Below, piece by piece: positions 24,102 through 31,704 of a stretch of 64,000 nt of DNA. The first letter of the stretch is position 1, and the number at the start of each line of letters is the position of its first letter. The DNA comes from Saccharibacillus soli (lineage in GTDB: Bacteria > Bacillota > Bacilli > Paenibacillales > Paenibacillaceae). Both the position numbers and the translations under genes were made by a program. The notes under the pieces were generated by a model. The model saw only the letters and a list, made by a program, of their open reading frames with translations, searched no databases and was not told the origin of the DNA. The stretch is taken from positions 496,001-560,000 of the forward strand of contig NIOB01000006.1 of assembly GCA_002189105.1 (NCBI GenBank). Direction: 5' to 3'.

Positions 24102-24407
24102 TCAGCCGACAGCCGGGAAAGGGTTGTGTTTCAGGCAGACGAGCGTCACATACCCTTCATGCACGGATACAACCGCTCGCGTAGTGCGCACGCCATACAG
24201 AATATACGAACAACCATTGTTGCGGCGGCCTTCGTATTTGTCGATCCGGCGCGGCGAGCGGAGGAACTCACTCAGCATCTCGCCATCGAAATGAGCGCGT
24301 TCCATGTCCCGTTCTGCACGTTCGGTGAACAGCAGCCGGTCTTGCTCCAGCGCCTCTCTCAAATGTGCGGCAATCACTTCCGAGTCCACTTCGGGGGATT
24401 CGATCAT
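24102..24407 (-). CDS. Small conserved-looking hypothetical protein
   Basis: 101 residues, cytoplasmic, with a charged helical N-terminal half (LREALEQDRLLFTERAERDM) and a beta-rich C-terminal half (SYILYGVRTTRAVVSVHEGY, then VTLVCLKHN). The pattern of a helix plus DKYEGRRNNGC and strands recalls DUF4258-like toxins, but I cannot confirm it. GGAGGAGG is 7 bases before ATG 24407, a strong site, which argues that it is real. Convergent with the DUF1269 gene. Single gene; no antitoxin-like neighbour. Confidence 0.65.
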   Translation of the reverse strand: MIESPEVDSEVIAAHLREALEQDRLLFTERAERDMERAHFDGEMLSEFLRSPRRIDKYEGRRNNGCSYILYGVRTTRAVVSVHEGYVTLVCLKHNPFPAVG

Positions 24408-24527
24408 CAGTAAGCCTCCTCCTGCTTTTTTGCTTTTTCGCTGTTGTGCTTTAATGAGTGAATGGATACAGCTTAGACTCTATTTTGCACAAAAATGTGG
24501 GGTTCGTAAAGAAGTTTAATAAACCGG

Positions 24528-24555
24528 TTGTCAAATCTTGCAGCGTATATATAAA
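24528..24555 (+). promoter_or_regulatory. Candidate promoter upstream of the YesK-like gene
   Basis: TTGTCA and TATAAA with a 16-base spacer, in an AT-rich patch. It would produce a leader of about 190 bases before the YesK-like gene. Confidence 0.5.
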
Positions 24556-24752
24556 TAATAGTTCCACATTTAACCATAAATCTAGGAGGAAAGTCATAGA
24601 ATTTTATTTTTGAAAGCGTTCTATTCAGCTTGTTCCAATGCATCATCCATCGAACGAATCCCGGACGAACGAACCCTTCTGTGGAAATTAACAATATTTT
24701 TACTTCTTCATGGGATCATTGTGCTATTCTCTGGGGCAAGGAGGTGTTCAAG

Positions 24753-25031
24753 CTGAGCGGCATCGTCTTTCTGTCAGTCACGACTTTTATCATCTTGATG
24801 GGCGCTTCGTACTTGATCTACAAAAAATATCCTTATCGGCAGCAGTTGACCTACATTCCATCAGGGGCGACGTTACTGGCGAGTTTTCTGATGATTTTTA
24901 TAAGCTTCGATCTGTCTCGTTTTGATGGGATGAATATGAGTGCACTGAGCGTGGCGGTAGGAACCGCCAGCCTGGCGGCCTTCATGTGCTCTCCGTTGAT
25001 CGACTATTTTCTTCGTTATCGTCAGCATTGA
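24753..25031 (+). CDS. YesK-like three-helix membrane protein
   Basis: 92 residues with three hydrophobic segments (FLSVTTFIILMGASYLIY, SGATLLASFLMIFISF and SVAVGTASLAAFMCSPLI). Size and the YLIYKKYPY turn after helix 1 fit the YesK-like family of uncharacterised membrane proteins. AAGGAGG lies 8 bases before a CTG codon at 24753, the best start I see; a GTG at 24744 touches the binding site, and the ATG at 24630 would add an unlikely N-terminus. A competing small frame (24601-24756) ends exactly over this CTG. Start and family are moderately sure, function unknown. Confidence 0.55.
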   Translation: MSGIVFLSVTTFIILMGASYLIYKKYPYRQQLTYIPSGATLLASFLMIFISFDLSRFDGMNMSALSVAVGTASLAAFMCSPLIDYFLRYRQH

Positions 25032-25099
25032 CAAGAAGGGAAGGCGGAGGATACAGTAGACGAAGCAATATCACCCGCTTGCGGGCAACTTCATGATCT

Positions 25100-25192
25100 T
25101 TTCCACTAGGGGGGCCGCTTGGCGGCTGAGACAAGAATCATTCTTGGACCCTTTGAACCTGATCCGGCTCGTACCGGCGTAGGGAAGTGGAG
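25100..25192 (+). promoter_or_regulatory. TPP riboswitch (THI element)
   Basis: The conserved core is clear: GGCTGAGAC, then ACCCTTTGAACCTGATCCGG, and ACCGGCGTAGGGAAGTGG. P1 is closed by TCCACT (25102-25107) with AGTGGA (25186-25191). It binds thiamine pyrophosphate and, with the hairpin at 25323-25352, should stop transcription of tenA when TPP is plentiful. Confidence 0.97.
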
Positions 25193-25322
25193 CCGGTTCC
25201 TCTCTATGTCGATCCTCGCATCGCTTGGGCGCTGTAAGATTCATTTTCCCTGCCGCTCCCTGACTTGTTCAGGCCGAGGGAAGAAGGTCTTCTTATCTCG
25301 CCGATACGCTGCGTTCAACGGG

Positions 25323-25352
25323 AAACCGCTCCATTTCGGAGCGGTTTTTTTA
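25323..25352 (+). terminator. Riboswitch-controlled terminator before tenA
   Basis: AAACCGCTCC-ATTTC-GGAGCGGTTT followed by seven T in total. It sits 130 bases after the TPP aptamer and 65 bases before tenA; intervening sequence can act as antiterminator. Confidence 0.9.
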
Positions 25353-25416
25353 CGTTCTTTCTTGTGGAAATCCAGAAGCTGCGGTGGGAATTTCACTATT
25401 GGAGGTACGTTTCGTT

Positions 25417-26082
25417 ATGTCTTTTACGGAAAAATTGCGCCGGGATGCCGAACCGATCTATCAAGCGATTTTTGAACACCCTTTTGTACGGGGGATTGCG
25501 GCGGGTCATTTGGAAAAAGAGCAGTTGATTCACTACATCAAGCAGGACTTTGAATATCTGAATACGTATATGCGCATCTATGGTCTGGCGATTTCCCGAT
25601 GTGAACAGCGTGAGCATATTGCCCTGTTTAACGAGCAGATTGCTTTTATCTTGAACAGTGAAATACATCCGCATCAGAACTTCTGTGAGCGGGCGGGCGT
25701 GGTCTATGAAGAATTGCAGGGGTATCCGCTTGCGCCATCCGCGCATCATTACACGCGTCATATGCTGAACGCGGCGCACGAAGGTACGCTGGAGGACATT
25801 CTGGCTGCCCTACTGCCTTGTCCCTGGACGTATGCGGAGATTGGTCAGCGTCTGCTGGAAGAAGTGCAGCCTACGCCGGATCATCCTTTTTATGAATGGA
25901 TTCATTTCTATGGCGATCGCCAAGGGGGAGTCACGGAACAGATGCGTGAGCTGCTGGATCAGTGGGCCGAGCCATTGAGCGACGCACGCAAACGCAAACT
26001 TCAGGAGCTGTTTGAAGCAAGCTGCCGCTTGGAGTATATGTTCTGGGATATGGCGTATAAGCGGGAGGAATGGCCGGTGTAA
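25417..26082 (+). CDS. tenA: Aminopyrimidine aminohydrolase / thiaminase II (TenA)
   Basis: 221 residues. TenA hydrolyses 4-amino-5-aminomethyl-2-methylpyrimidine to recycle the thiamine pyrimidine (and cleaves thiamine weakly). Key residues fall at the same positions as in Bacillus TenA: Asp44 (KQDFEYLNTY), Tyr112 (HHYTRH) and nucleophile Cys135 (LLPCPWTYAEIG). GGAGG is 11 bases before ATG 25417. It is the only gene behind the TPP riboswitch; no thi biosynthesis genes follow, so this locus is a stand-alone salvage unit. Confidence 0.95.
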   Translation: MSFTEKLRRDAEPIYQAIFEHPFVRGIAAGHLEKEQLIHYIKQDFEYLNTYMRIYGLAISRCEQREHIALFNEQIAFILNSEIHPHQNFCERAGVVYEELQGYPLAPSAHHYTRHMLNAAHEGTLEDILAALLPCPWTYAEIGQRLLEEVQPTPDHPFYEWIHFYGDRQGGVTEQMRELLDQWAEPLSDARKRKLQELFEASCRLEYMFWDMAYKREEWPV

Positions 26083-26113
26083 GTCCTCTGGGCCATACCA
26101 TTTATAAGCAAAC

Positions 26114-26134
26114 AAAAAAACGCCCCTGAGGGCG
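26114..26134 (-). terminator. Minus-strand terminator
   Basis: CGCCC-TCAG-GGGCG followed by seven T on the minus strand. It would end the transcript of the 48-residue membrane protein. Confidence 0.65.
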
Positions 26135-26283
26135 CAGCAAGTTCCCCGTAAGTCCAGGCAAGCGGGGCATATGAGCGTATATGTATTCGTGTCCTTTGCA
26201 ATGGAGACAAGCATCGATCCCAGATGGGGTTATGTATGCAAGAAAGAGGTGGAGGAGCTTGGATCAAAAGGGAATCTGGGTTC

Positions 26284-26315
26284 CGACACTAGTTAAGAAC
26301 GACACTAGTTAAGAA
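26284..26315. repeat. Perfect 16-bp tandem duplication
   Basis: CGACACTAGTTAAGAA occurs twice without a gap. The second copy contains the TAG stop codon (minus strand) of the small gene at 26305-26451; the first copy repeats that stop codon sequence downstream. Confidence 0.95.
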
Positions 26316-26451
26316 ACGTAAACAGTGACGAAGGTGACGACGGCATGTTCACAGCCAATGAAGCGGCTTCGTGACTCCATGTCCAGGCGCTGGTAATCAG
26401 AATTCCAGCAGCCAGCAGGACCAGCCATCTGTTTTTATTACGGTTCGGCAT
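26305..26451 (-). CDS. 48-residue single-helix membrane protein
   Basis: A small gene on the minus strand. ATG 26451 has GGAGG 5 bases ahead. The product begins MPNRNKNRWLVLLAAGILI, with a basic N-terminus and a transmembrane helix, then a short outer tail (WTWSHEAASLAVNMPSSPS) ending in LFTFLN. It stands alone, with its own terminator at 26114. The strong ribosome binding site and the clean membrane-protein layout support it; no family recognised. It could be a regulatory or stress microprotein. Confidence 0.6.
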   Translation of the reverse strand: MPNRNKNRWLVLLAAGILITSAWTWSHEAASLAVNMPSSPSSLFTFLN

Positions 26452-26608
26452 GGGGGCCTCCTTTTCGTTAAAATGGATGCGTGCATGATGCGTGCATTTA
26501 GTTTAATTTTTTTCTATTTTAAAACAGGTTGACGGTTAAAGCTATGATTTCCTTCTCTTTTTTAGGAGAATGGGTCAAAATTCACGATAAACCTGTGATT
26601 GAGCGCTC

Positions 26609-26645
26609 AAAAACCCTGTCCTCGCGTCTGACGGCGGACAGGGTT
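26609..26645 (-). terminator. Terminator of the ROK kinase transcript
   Basis: AACCCTGTCC pairs with GGACAGGGTT, followed on the minus strand by TTTTGAG. Confidence 0.8.
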
Positions 26646-26706
26646 GGAAGAAAGGAAAGAAGAAAGATAGGAAGCAAGAAGCGGGAGGGCGTACACTCCC
26701 TGCCGA

Positions 26707-27720
26707 TCATTTCATCGGCAAGTCTCTCCACAGGGCGGAAGCGGCGCCGATGACGCCAGCTTGTTCGCCCAGAGTGGCGGGGTGCAGAGTGATGCCTTCT
26801 CCCCGGTAGACCGGCATAATCTGACGTTCAACCTCCCCGGCGATCCGCCGGAGCAGAAAATCTCCCTGAGCAGCGATGGCGCCGCCAATCACAAAGTCAC
26901 CCACATTCAGGGTGTGAACAAGGTTGACCAGCCCGACAGCTACGCGGCTGGCATATTCGTCCACGATAGCCAAGGCGAGAGAGCTGCCGCTTCGGGCGGC
27001 CTCAAACAGCTGTCGAGGATCAGGAAGGGGGATGGGACTGCTGACGTTCTGCGGATCGTCAGCAGTCCTGTTTATTTCTGCGGGATCAGAAGGCAGACGT
27101 TCGGCAATTAGCCGCTTGAGCGCATTAACCGAAGCATAGCTCTCCCAGCAGCCGGACGATCCGCAGCCGCAGGAAATCCCTCCTTCCTGCATCACAATCT
27201 GATGTCCGAATCCCCCCGCATAACCATCCCGACCGCCAAAGATCTGCCCGTTCTGGATCAGGCATCCTCCAATGCCCGTGCCCAGCGTCACACACACGAA
27301 GTCGCGCAGTCCCCGCGAGGCGGGAAGACCCAGCCATGCTTCTCCCAGCGCCATCGCGTGTACATCGTTCAGTGCAGCGGCCGGAAGTCCGGTCGCTTCT
27401 TCGAGTTCCTTCTTCAGGTTCGTGCCTGTCCAGCCCGGCAGATTCTCTGTTGCATAGGCCACGCGTCCCTGAGCATCGACGAATCCAGCCGTCCCGATCC
27501 CGACGCCTACCAGACGCAGGCCCAGCGAAGCGGCTTCGCCGGGCGCCGATTGACCAATCTGCCGCAGTACATTCAGCAGATGCGCCCGTCCCTTGGCGCT
27601 GTCCGTCGAGGTTGAGCGGAAGCCGTGCACCCGGCCGCTTCGTTCGACAATCCCCATCTTGATTCTCGTTCCGCCCAGATCGAACCCCAGCACAGCGTCC
27701 TGCATGATCGAATCTTCCAT
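26707..27720 (-). CDS. ROK family sugar kinase (NanK-like)
   Basis: 337 residues. N-terminal ATP-binding GFDLGGTRIKMGIVE, catalytic LNDVHAMALGEAW (Asp of the N-D motif), and the ROK zinc site GHQIV..., CGCGSSGCWE. ROK enzymes phosphorylate glucose, N-acetylmannosamine or similar sugars. AAGGAGGAGG precedes ATG 27720; the longer N-terminal extension is not used. It lies 187 bases downstream of nanE on the same strand, so N-acetylmannosamine kinase is the likeliest activity, feeding NanE. Glucokinase cannot be excluded. Confidence 0.87.
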   Translation of the reverse strand: MEDSIMQDAVLGFDLGGTRIKMGIVERSGRVHGFRSTSTDSAKGRAHLLNVLRQIGQSAPGEAASLGLRLVGVGIGTAGFVDAQGRVAYATENLPGWTGTNLKKELEEATGLPAAALNDVHAMALGEAWLGLPASRGLRDFVCVTLGTGIGGCLIQNGQIFGGRDGYAGGFGHQIVMQEGGISCGCGSSGCWESYASVNALKRLIAERLPSDPAEINRTADDPQNVSSPIPLPDPRQLFEAARSGSSLALAIVDEYASRVAVGLVNLVHTLNVGDFVIGGAIAAQGDFLLRRIAGEVERQIMPVYRGEGITLHPATLGEQAGVIGAASALWRDLPMK

Positions 27721-27907
27721 ACAAGTGTCCTCCTCCTTAGGTATCAATCCCGACCTTGATCTCAACCCCAACCTCAGCCGAACGCACTGCCGCTCCGAGT
27801 TTCTCGCCATTCGGCTTCGATAACCGGTCTGAATTCTCCCACGCTGCCTGTACTTTTTGTACGCTGTCTTAACTTTCTGCGCATTAATGGGCCTTCCTTC
27901 AACTGGC

Positions 27908-28639
27908 TTACTTCGCCTTGTGCCCGATGGCGTCTGCAAAACGCTGCGTCAGCGTATGGGGACGGGTGATCGCCGTGCCTACAACCACAGCGTATGCACC
28001 GCAATGCAGCGCTGAAGCCGCCAGTTCCGGCGTATCATAGCGGCCCTCCGCAATCACGGGGATGGCGCAGGCATTCACCAGACGTTCCACCAGCTCCAGA
28101 TCCGGCCCGGCTTCCTGCCGGCTGTAAGGGGTATAGCCGGATAGCGTAGTGGAGAGCAGATCGAATCCCAGCGCTTCGGCGGCCAGACCTTCCTCGAAGG
28201 TCGAGATGTCGGCCATAAGCAGCCCTTTTTTGTCTTGGCCTGATTCCGAATCAGAGAGCGACCCAATCGCCTGCAGCCTGCGGATTTCTTCCAGCATCTG
28301 CTCCAGCGATTGCCCGCCCGGTCGCACACGCGGCGTAGCATCCAGAGCCACGATGTCCGCCCCGGCCGAGAACAGGGCAAGGGCATCAGAAGCCCGAGGG
28401 GTGATGTACACGTCTGAGCCGGGTGAGGATTTTTTCCAGATGCCAATCACGGGCAGTCCGCAGCCTTCACGAATCGCCGCTACGTCCTGCGGTGAGTTCG
28501 TCCGAATGGCGATCGCGCCACCATCCGCCGCAGCCTGAGCCATGGTCGCCATATGGTGGCTTCCGTAGAGCGCCTCGCCCGGATAAGCCTGGCAGGAGAC
28601 AATCAAGCCGCCCCGCAGAGCTTCCAGCCGTTCATCCAT
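27908..28639 (-). CDS. nanE: N-acetylmannosamine-6-phosphate 2-epimerase
   Basis: 243-residue TIM-barrel enzyme that converts ManNAc-6-P to GlcNAc-6-P in sialic-acid and ManNAc use. Typical NanE segments: GGLIVSCQAYPGEALYG, AIAIRTNSPQDV, LPVIGIWK, DIVALDAT, STTLSGYTPYS and IPVIAEGRYDTPE. Start ATG 28639 has GAGGAGG 8 bases ahead; an ATG two codons earlier is too close. It leads a minus-strand pair with the ROK kinase and diverges from the oxidoreductase/oxoprolinase operon. No sialic acid lyase, NagA or NagB is in the window. Confidence 0.9.
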   Translation of the reverse strand: MDERLEALRGGLIVSCQAYPGEALYGSHHMATMAQAAADGGAIAIRTNSPQDVAAIREGCGLPVIGIWKKSSPGSDVYITPRASDALALFSAGADIVALDATPRVRPGGQSLEQMLEEIRRLQAIGSLSDSESGQDKKGLLMADISTFEEGLAAEALGFDLLSTTLSGYTPYSRQEAGPDLELVERLVNACAIPVIAEGRYDTPELAASALHCGAYAVVVGTAITRPHTLTQRFADAIGHKAK

Positions 28640-28824
28640 ATTCATTTCCTCCTCAAAAGTTCGGAATTGCGCCGTATGGCAGGCCGGTTTGAGCCATTCG
28701 ATCAAATTCTGGCGGCTGACCAACCTTCATCAAGAGGGCGCTTTTTTCTGAGTTCAGTATAATTTTCATCAACCTAACATGTAAAGAAAAATATTTTCTA
28801 AAAAACCGGACAAAAAGAAAAAAA

Positions 28825-28841
28825 TAAACGAAAAGCGTTTA
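28825..28841. promoter_or_regulatory. Operator candidate in the nanE/oxidoreductase divergent gap
   Basis: TAAACG-AAAAG-CGTTTA, a perfect inverted repeat with 5-base centre, in an AT-rich stretch. Overlapping GAAAAGCGTTTACA also resembles a CcpA cre site. The RpiR regulator encoded at the operon end or CcpA are the candidate binders; both directions could be controlled. Confidence 0.5.
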
Positions 28842-28935
28842 CAAGGTAATGTGGCTCTGCTAATTTAGAGGCATGGATGTTCCGAATCCTGAAGGCCGAG
28901 AGGCGGAAGCGACTGAGCGAAGGAGGACGAAGACA

Positions 28936-30285
28936 ATGAAATCGTACGATGTAATCGTGATGGGCGGAGGTGTCTCGGGAGCCATGGCAGCCTGTGCAGC
29001 CGCAAGAAGTGGAGCCAGGACACTCATTGTGGAGTCGCAGGGGTATCTGGGAGGCACGCTGACAGCAAACGGGGTTGGCCCGATGATGACGTTCCATGCC
29101 GGGGACAAGCAGGCGGTGCAGGGACTGACCGACGAGCTGATTGAACGGCTGAAGGCGGTTGGCAAGTCGCCGGGGCATATTTTTGACACGGTAGGCTATA
29201 CGTATTCCGTCACTCCTTTCGATGCTGAAGCGATGAAGGTGGAACTGGAATCGATGGTGCTGGAGAGCGGCGGAGAGATTCTGTATCACACGATGCTGGC
29301 GGAGTCGAATGTGGAGAATGGCAGGGTCACGTCGGTGACGGTCTGCAACAAATCGGGCATCAGCCAGCTTGAGGCGAAAGTCTTCATTGATGCGACCGGC
29401 GACGGCGACTTGTCGGTGCGTTCGGGTGCGGAGTTCACGAAGGGGCGCGAATCGGATGGGGCGGCGCAGCCGATGACGCTCAAGATGAAGATGATTGGTG
29501 TGGATATTGGCAAAGTCAAAGCCTACATCCATGCGCATCCTGAAGATTTTCCGGCCTACAATGGCGATACTTCCATCATCGAACGTGCGCCAAGGTTGTC
29601 TACCGCCGGTTTTGTCGGTCCGTTCAAGGCCGCCAAAGCGCGGGGGGAGCTGCATATTCCACGCGAGGACATTCTGTTTTTTGAGACGAATACGCCGGGG
29701 GAAGTCATCTTCAACACCACGCGGATTCTCGGTCATGATGGTACGGACGCATGGAGTCTAAGCCGTGCGGAGACGGAAGGCCGCAGGCAGTGCCGGGAGC
29801 TGGAACGGTTCGTCAAGGCGTATATCCCAGGATTTGAAGAAGCGGTCGTCACGTCTACCGGGCCTTCGATTGGCGTGCGGGGTTCCCGACAGATCAAGGG
29901 GCTGTACACGCTGAACGCGGACGATATTCTGAATCAGACGAAGTTTGCAGATACGATTGCCCATTCCGGTTATCCTATTGACATTCACAGTCCGGATGGG
30001 GAAGGAACGAACAGCCGCAAGCTGGAATGGGGCGGCATGTACAGCATCCCTTATCGCTCGCTGGTCACCGAGAAGCTGTCGAATCTGATCGTGATCGGAC
30101 GCTGTCTCTCCGCAACGTTTGAAGCACAGGCGGCGGTTCGCACCACGCCGACCACAGGCGCCATCGGCCACGCGGGCGGCGTTGCGGCTGCACAGGCGGC
30201 GCTGGGCGGTGGCGATGTACGGACGGTAGACGTTGGGCGCGTTCAGGAGCAGCTCAAGCAGCAGGGCGCCTATCTGGAAGTGTAG
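28936..30285 (+). CDS. FAD-dependent oxidoreductase
   Basis: 449 residues. The N-terminus YDVIVMGGGVSGAMAACAAARSG binds FAD, followed by LIVESQGYLGGTLTANGVGP as in the FAD-dependent oxidoreductase family PF12831, and the middle KVFIDATGDGDLSVRSGAEF; the C-terminal NLIVIGRCLSATFEAQAAVR closes the FAD site. AAGGAGG lies 9 bases ahead of ATG 28936. First gene of an operon with the permease, oxoprolinase, HExxH protein and RpiR regulator. Probably acts on the imported compound. Substrate unknown. Confidence 0.85.
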   Translation: MKSYDVIVMGGGVSGAMAACAAARSGARTLIVESQGYLGGTLTANGVGPMMTFHAGDKQAVQGLTDELIERLKAVGKSPGHIFDTVGYTYSVTPFDAEAMKVELESMVLESGGEILYHTMLAESNVENGRVTSVTVCNKSGISQLEAKVFIDATGDGDLSVRSGAEFTKGRESDGAAQPMTLKMKMIGVDIGKVKAYIHAHPEDFPAYNGDTSIIERAPRLSTAGFVGPFKAAKARGELHIPREDILFFETNTPGEVIFNTTRILGHDGTDAWSLSRAETEGRRQCRELERFVKAYIPGFEEAVVTSTGPSIGVRGSRQIKGLYTLNADDILNQTKFADTIAHSGYPIDIHSPDGEGTNSRKLEWGGMYSIPYRSLVTEKLSNLIVIGRCLSATFEAQAAVRTTPTTGAIGHAGGVAAAQAALGGGDVRTVDVGRVQEQLKQQGAYLEV

Positions 30286-30393
30286 TTGGGAATAATGACG
30301 CATCAAGCGAAGAAGCGGCGGATACGGCTTGAGACGCTGAAGCGCCGATGGTAGGCAGGCAGTTTACCTGAACAGAAAAAGGGGAACGATTCG

Positions 30394-31689
30394 ATGACGA
30401 CATGGATGTGGGTACAGGCTATCGGGATTTTGTTGGTATTTCTGATCTTCGTCGGACTGATGATGGCGCGTAAGATGCCTACGATTCTGGCGCTGCCAAG
30501 CATGGCCATCCTGTTTGCCCTGATCGCGGGAGTTCCGTGGACTTCGGCTGATCCGGAAGCGGCGACCCTCAGCGGCACCGTGCTGGCTCAGGGCGCCATG
30601 AGATTGTCCACGGCGATTGCCGGGCTGATCTTCGGTGCCTGGTTCGGACAAATTCTGAATAAGGTGGGCATCACCAAAGCGATCATTCGCAAGGCGGCCG
30701 AATTGGCTGGTGATAAGCCGATTCTGATCGCGCTGTTGTTCTTTATTACCGCTTCGATCATCTTCTCCGCAGCCAACGGACTGGGCATGGTTATCCTCGT
30801 CGGAACCATCGTCATTCCAATCATGCTGACAGCAGGGATTTCGCAGTTTGTCGCTTCCATTGTCGTACTGTCGGCTGTAGGAATTGGAGCGCTGTTTAAT
30901 GTCTCGACCTGGGCCGTCTACGTGGATGTGTTGGGTCTTCCGGTATCCACGATTGCCGATTATACGCTAATTGCCGCTGCGCCGTTGTTTGTGGTGTGCA
31001 TCGCCATGATCGTGTTCTATATCAAACGCGGGGGTCAGGGACGCCGTGCCTGGGCGATGCCCAACAACTCGGCTTCCGGCGATGGACGCAAAGTGCCGAC
31101 GATCGCCCTGATTAGCCCCATTGTGCCGGTGCTCATGGTCTTCATTTTCAAGATGGACATCGTTCCTGCCGTTATCATCGGGGCGCTTGCGACGTTAATT
31201 CTCTCGCTGCCCAAACGTCCGGTACATATTTTATCCAGCGCATTGGTCGAAGGCATCCAGGACGTTGCAGGCGCACTGGGACTCATGATCGGCATTGGCA
31301 TCCTGCTCAACTCGGTCATGGCTCCTCAGGTGACCGCCGTGATCTCGCCGCTGATCGAGAGCGTGCTGCCGGGCAGCCCGTGGTCGTATATTCTGTTCTT
31401 TACGATTCTGTCTCCACTGGCGATCTACCGGGGGCCGCTGAACGTCTGGGGACTGGGCAGCGGCATCGCAGCCCTGTTCGTCGGAGCGGGCATGACGCCG
31501 GTAGCCGCCATGCTGGCCCTGCGCGTCGTCAGCAATGTACAGGCCGTATCCGATCCGACCAACTCGCATAATGTGTGGGTAGCCGACTTTACCAAGAGCG
31601 ACATCAATGACATTCTCCGCAAGACGCTGCCGTGGATGATGGCTTCCGTGTTGATCTCCATGCTGTGGGGCGCATTCATCGTATTTTAG
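30394..31689 (+). CDS. Ion-transporter superfamily permease (citrate/C4-dicarboxylate type)
   Basis: 431 residues with 11-12 hydrophobic helices, for example GILLVFLIFVGLMMA, FVASIVVLSAVGIGALFNV and GALGLMIGIGILLNSVMAP. The duplicated layout with a cytoplasmic loop in the middle (FYIKRGGQGRRAWAMPNN) and the AIYRGPLNVWGLGSGIAALF re-entrant-like segment suggest the ion transporter superfamily for organic acids (CitMHS/DcuC/GntP-like). It is not a TRAP, SSS or MFS protein, the usual sialic-acid carriers. Placed between the FAD oxidoreductase and the oxoprolinase, it likely imports their substrate. Confidence 0.75.
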   Translation: MTTWMWVQAIGILLVFLIFVGLMMARKMPTILALPSMAILFALIAGVPWTSADPEAATLSGTVLAQGAMRLSTAIAGLIFGAWFGQILNKVGITKAIIRKAAELAGDKPILIALLFFITASIIFSAANGLGMVILVGTIVIPIMLTAGISQFVASIVVLSAVGIGALFNVSTWAVYVDVLGLPVSTIADYTLIAAAPLFVVCIAMIVFYIKRGGQGRRAWAMPNNSASGDGRKVPTIALISPIVPVLMVFIFKMDIVPAVIIGALATLILSLPKRPVHILSSALVEGIQDVAGALGLMIGIGILLNSVMAPQVTAVISPLIESVLPGSPWSYILFFTILSPLAIYRGPLNVWGLGSGIAALFVGAGMTPVAAMLALRVVSNVQAVSDPTNSHNVWVADFTKSDINDILRKTLPWMMASVLISMLWGAFIVF

Positions 31690-31704
31690 AAAGGAGCTGG
31701 CATC

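Noticed and set aside
25119-25475. Open frames over the TPP riboswitch
   Set aside because: They start inside the aptamer and lack binding sites; the RNA element explains the sequence.
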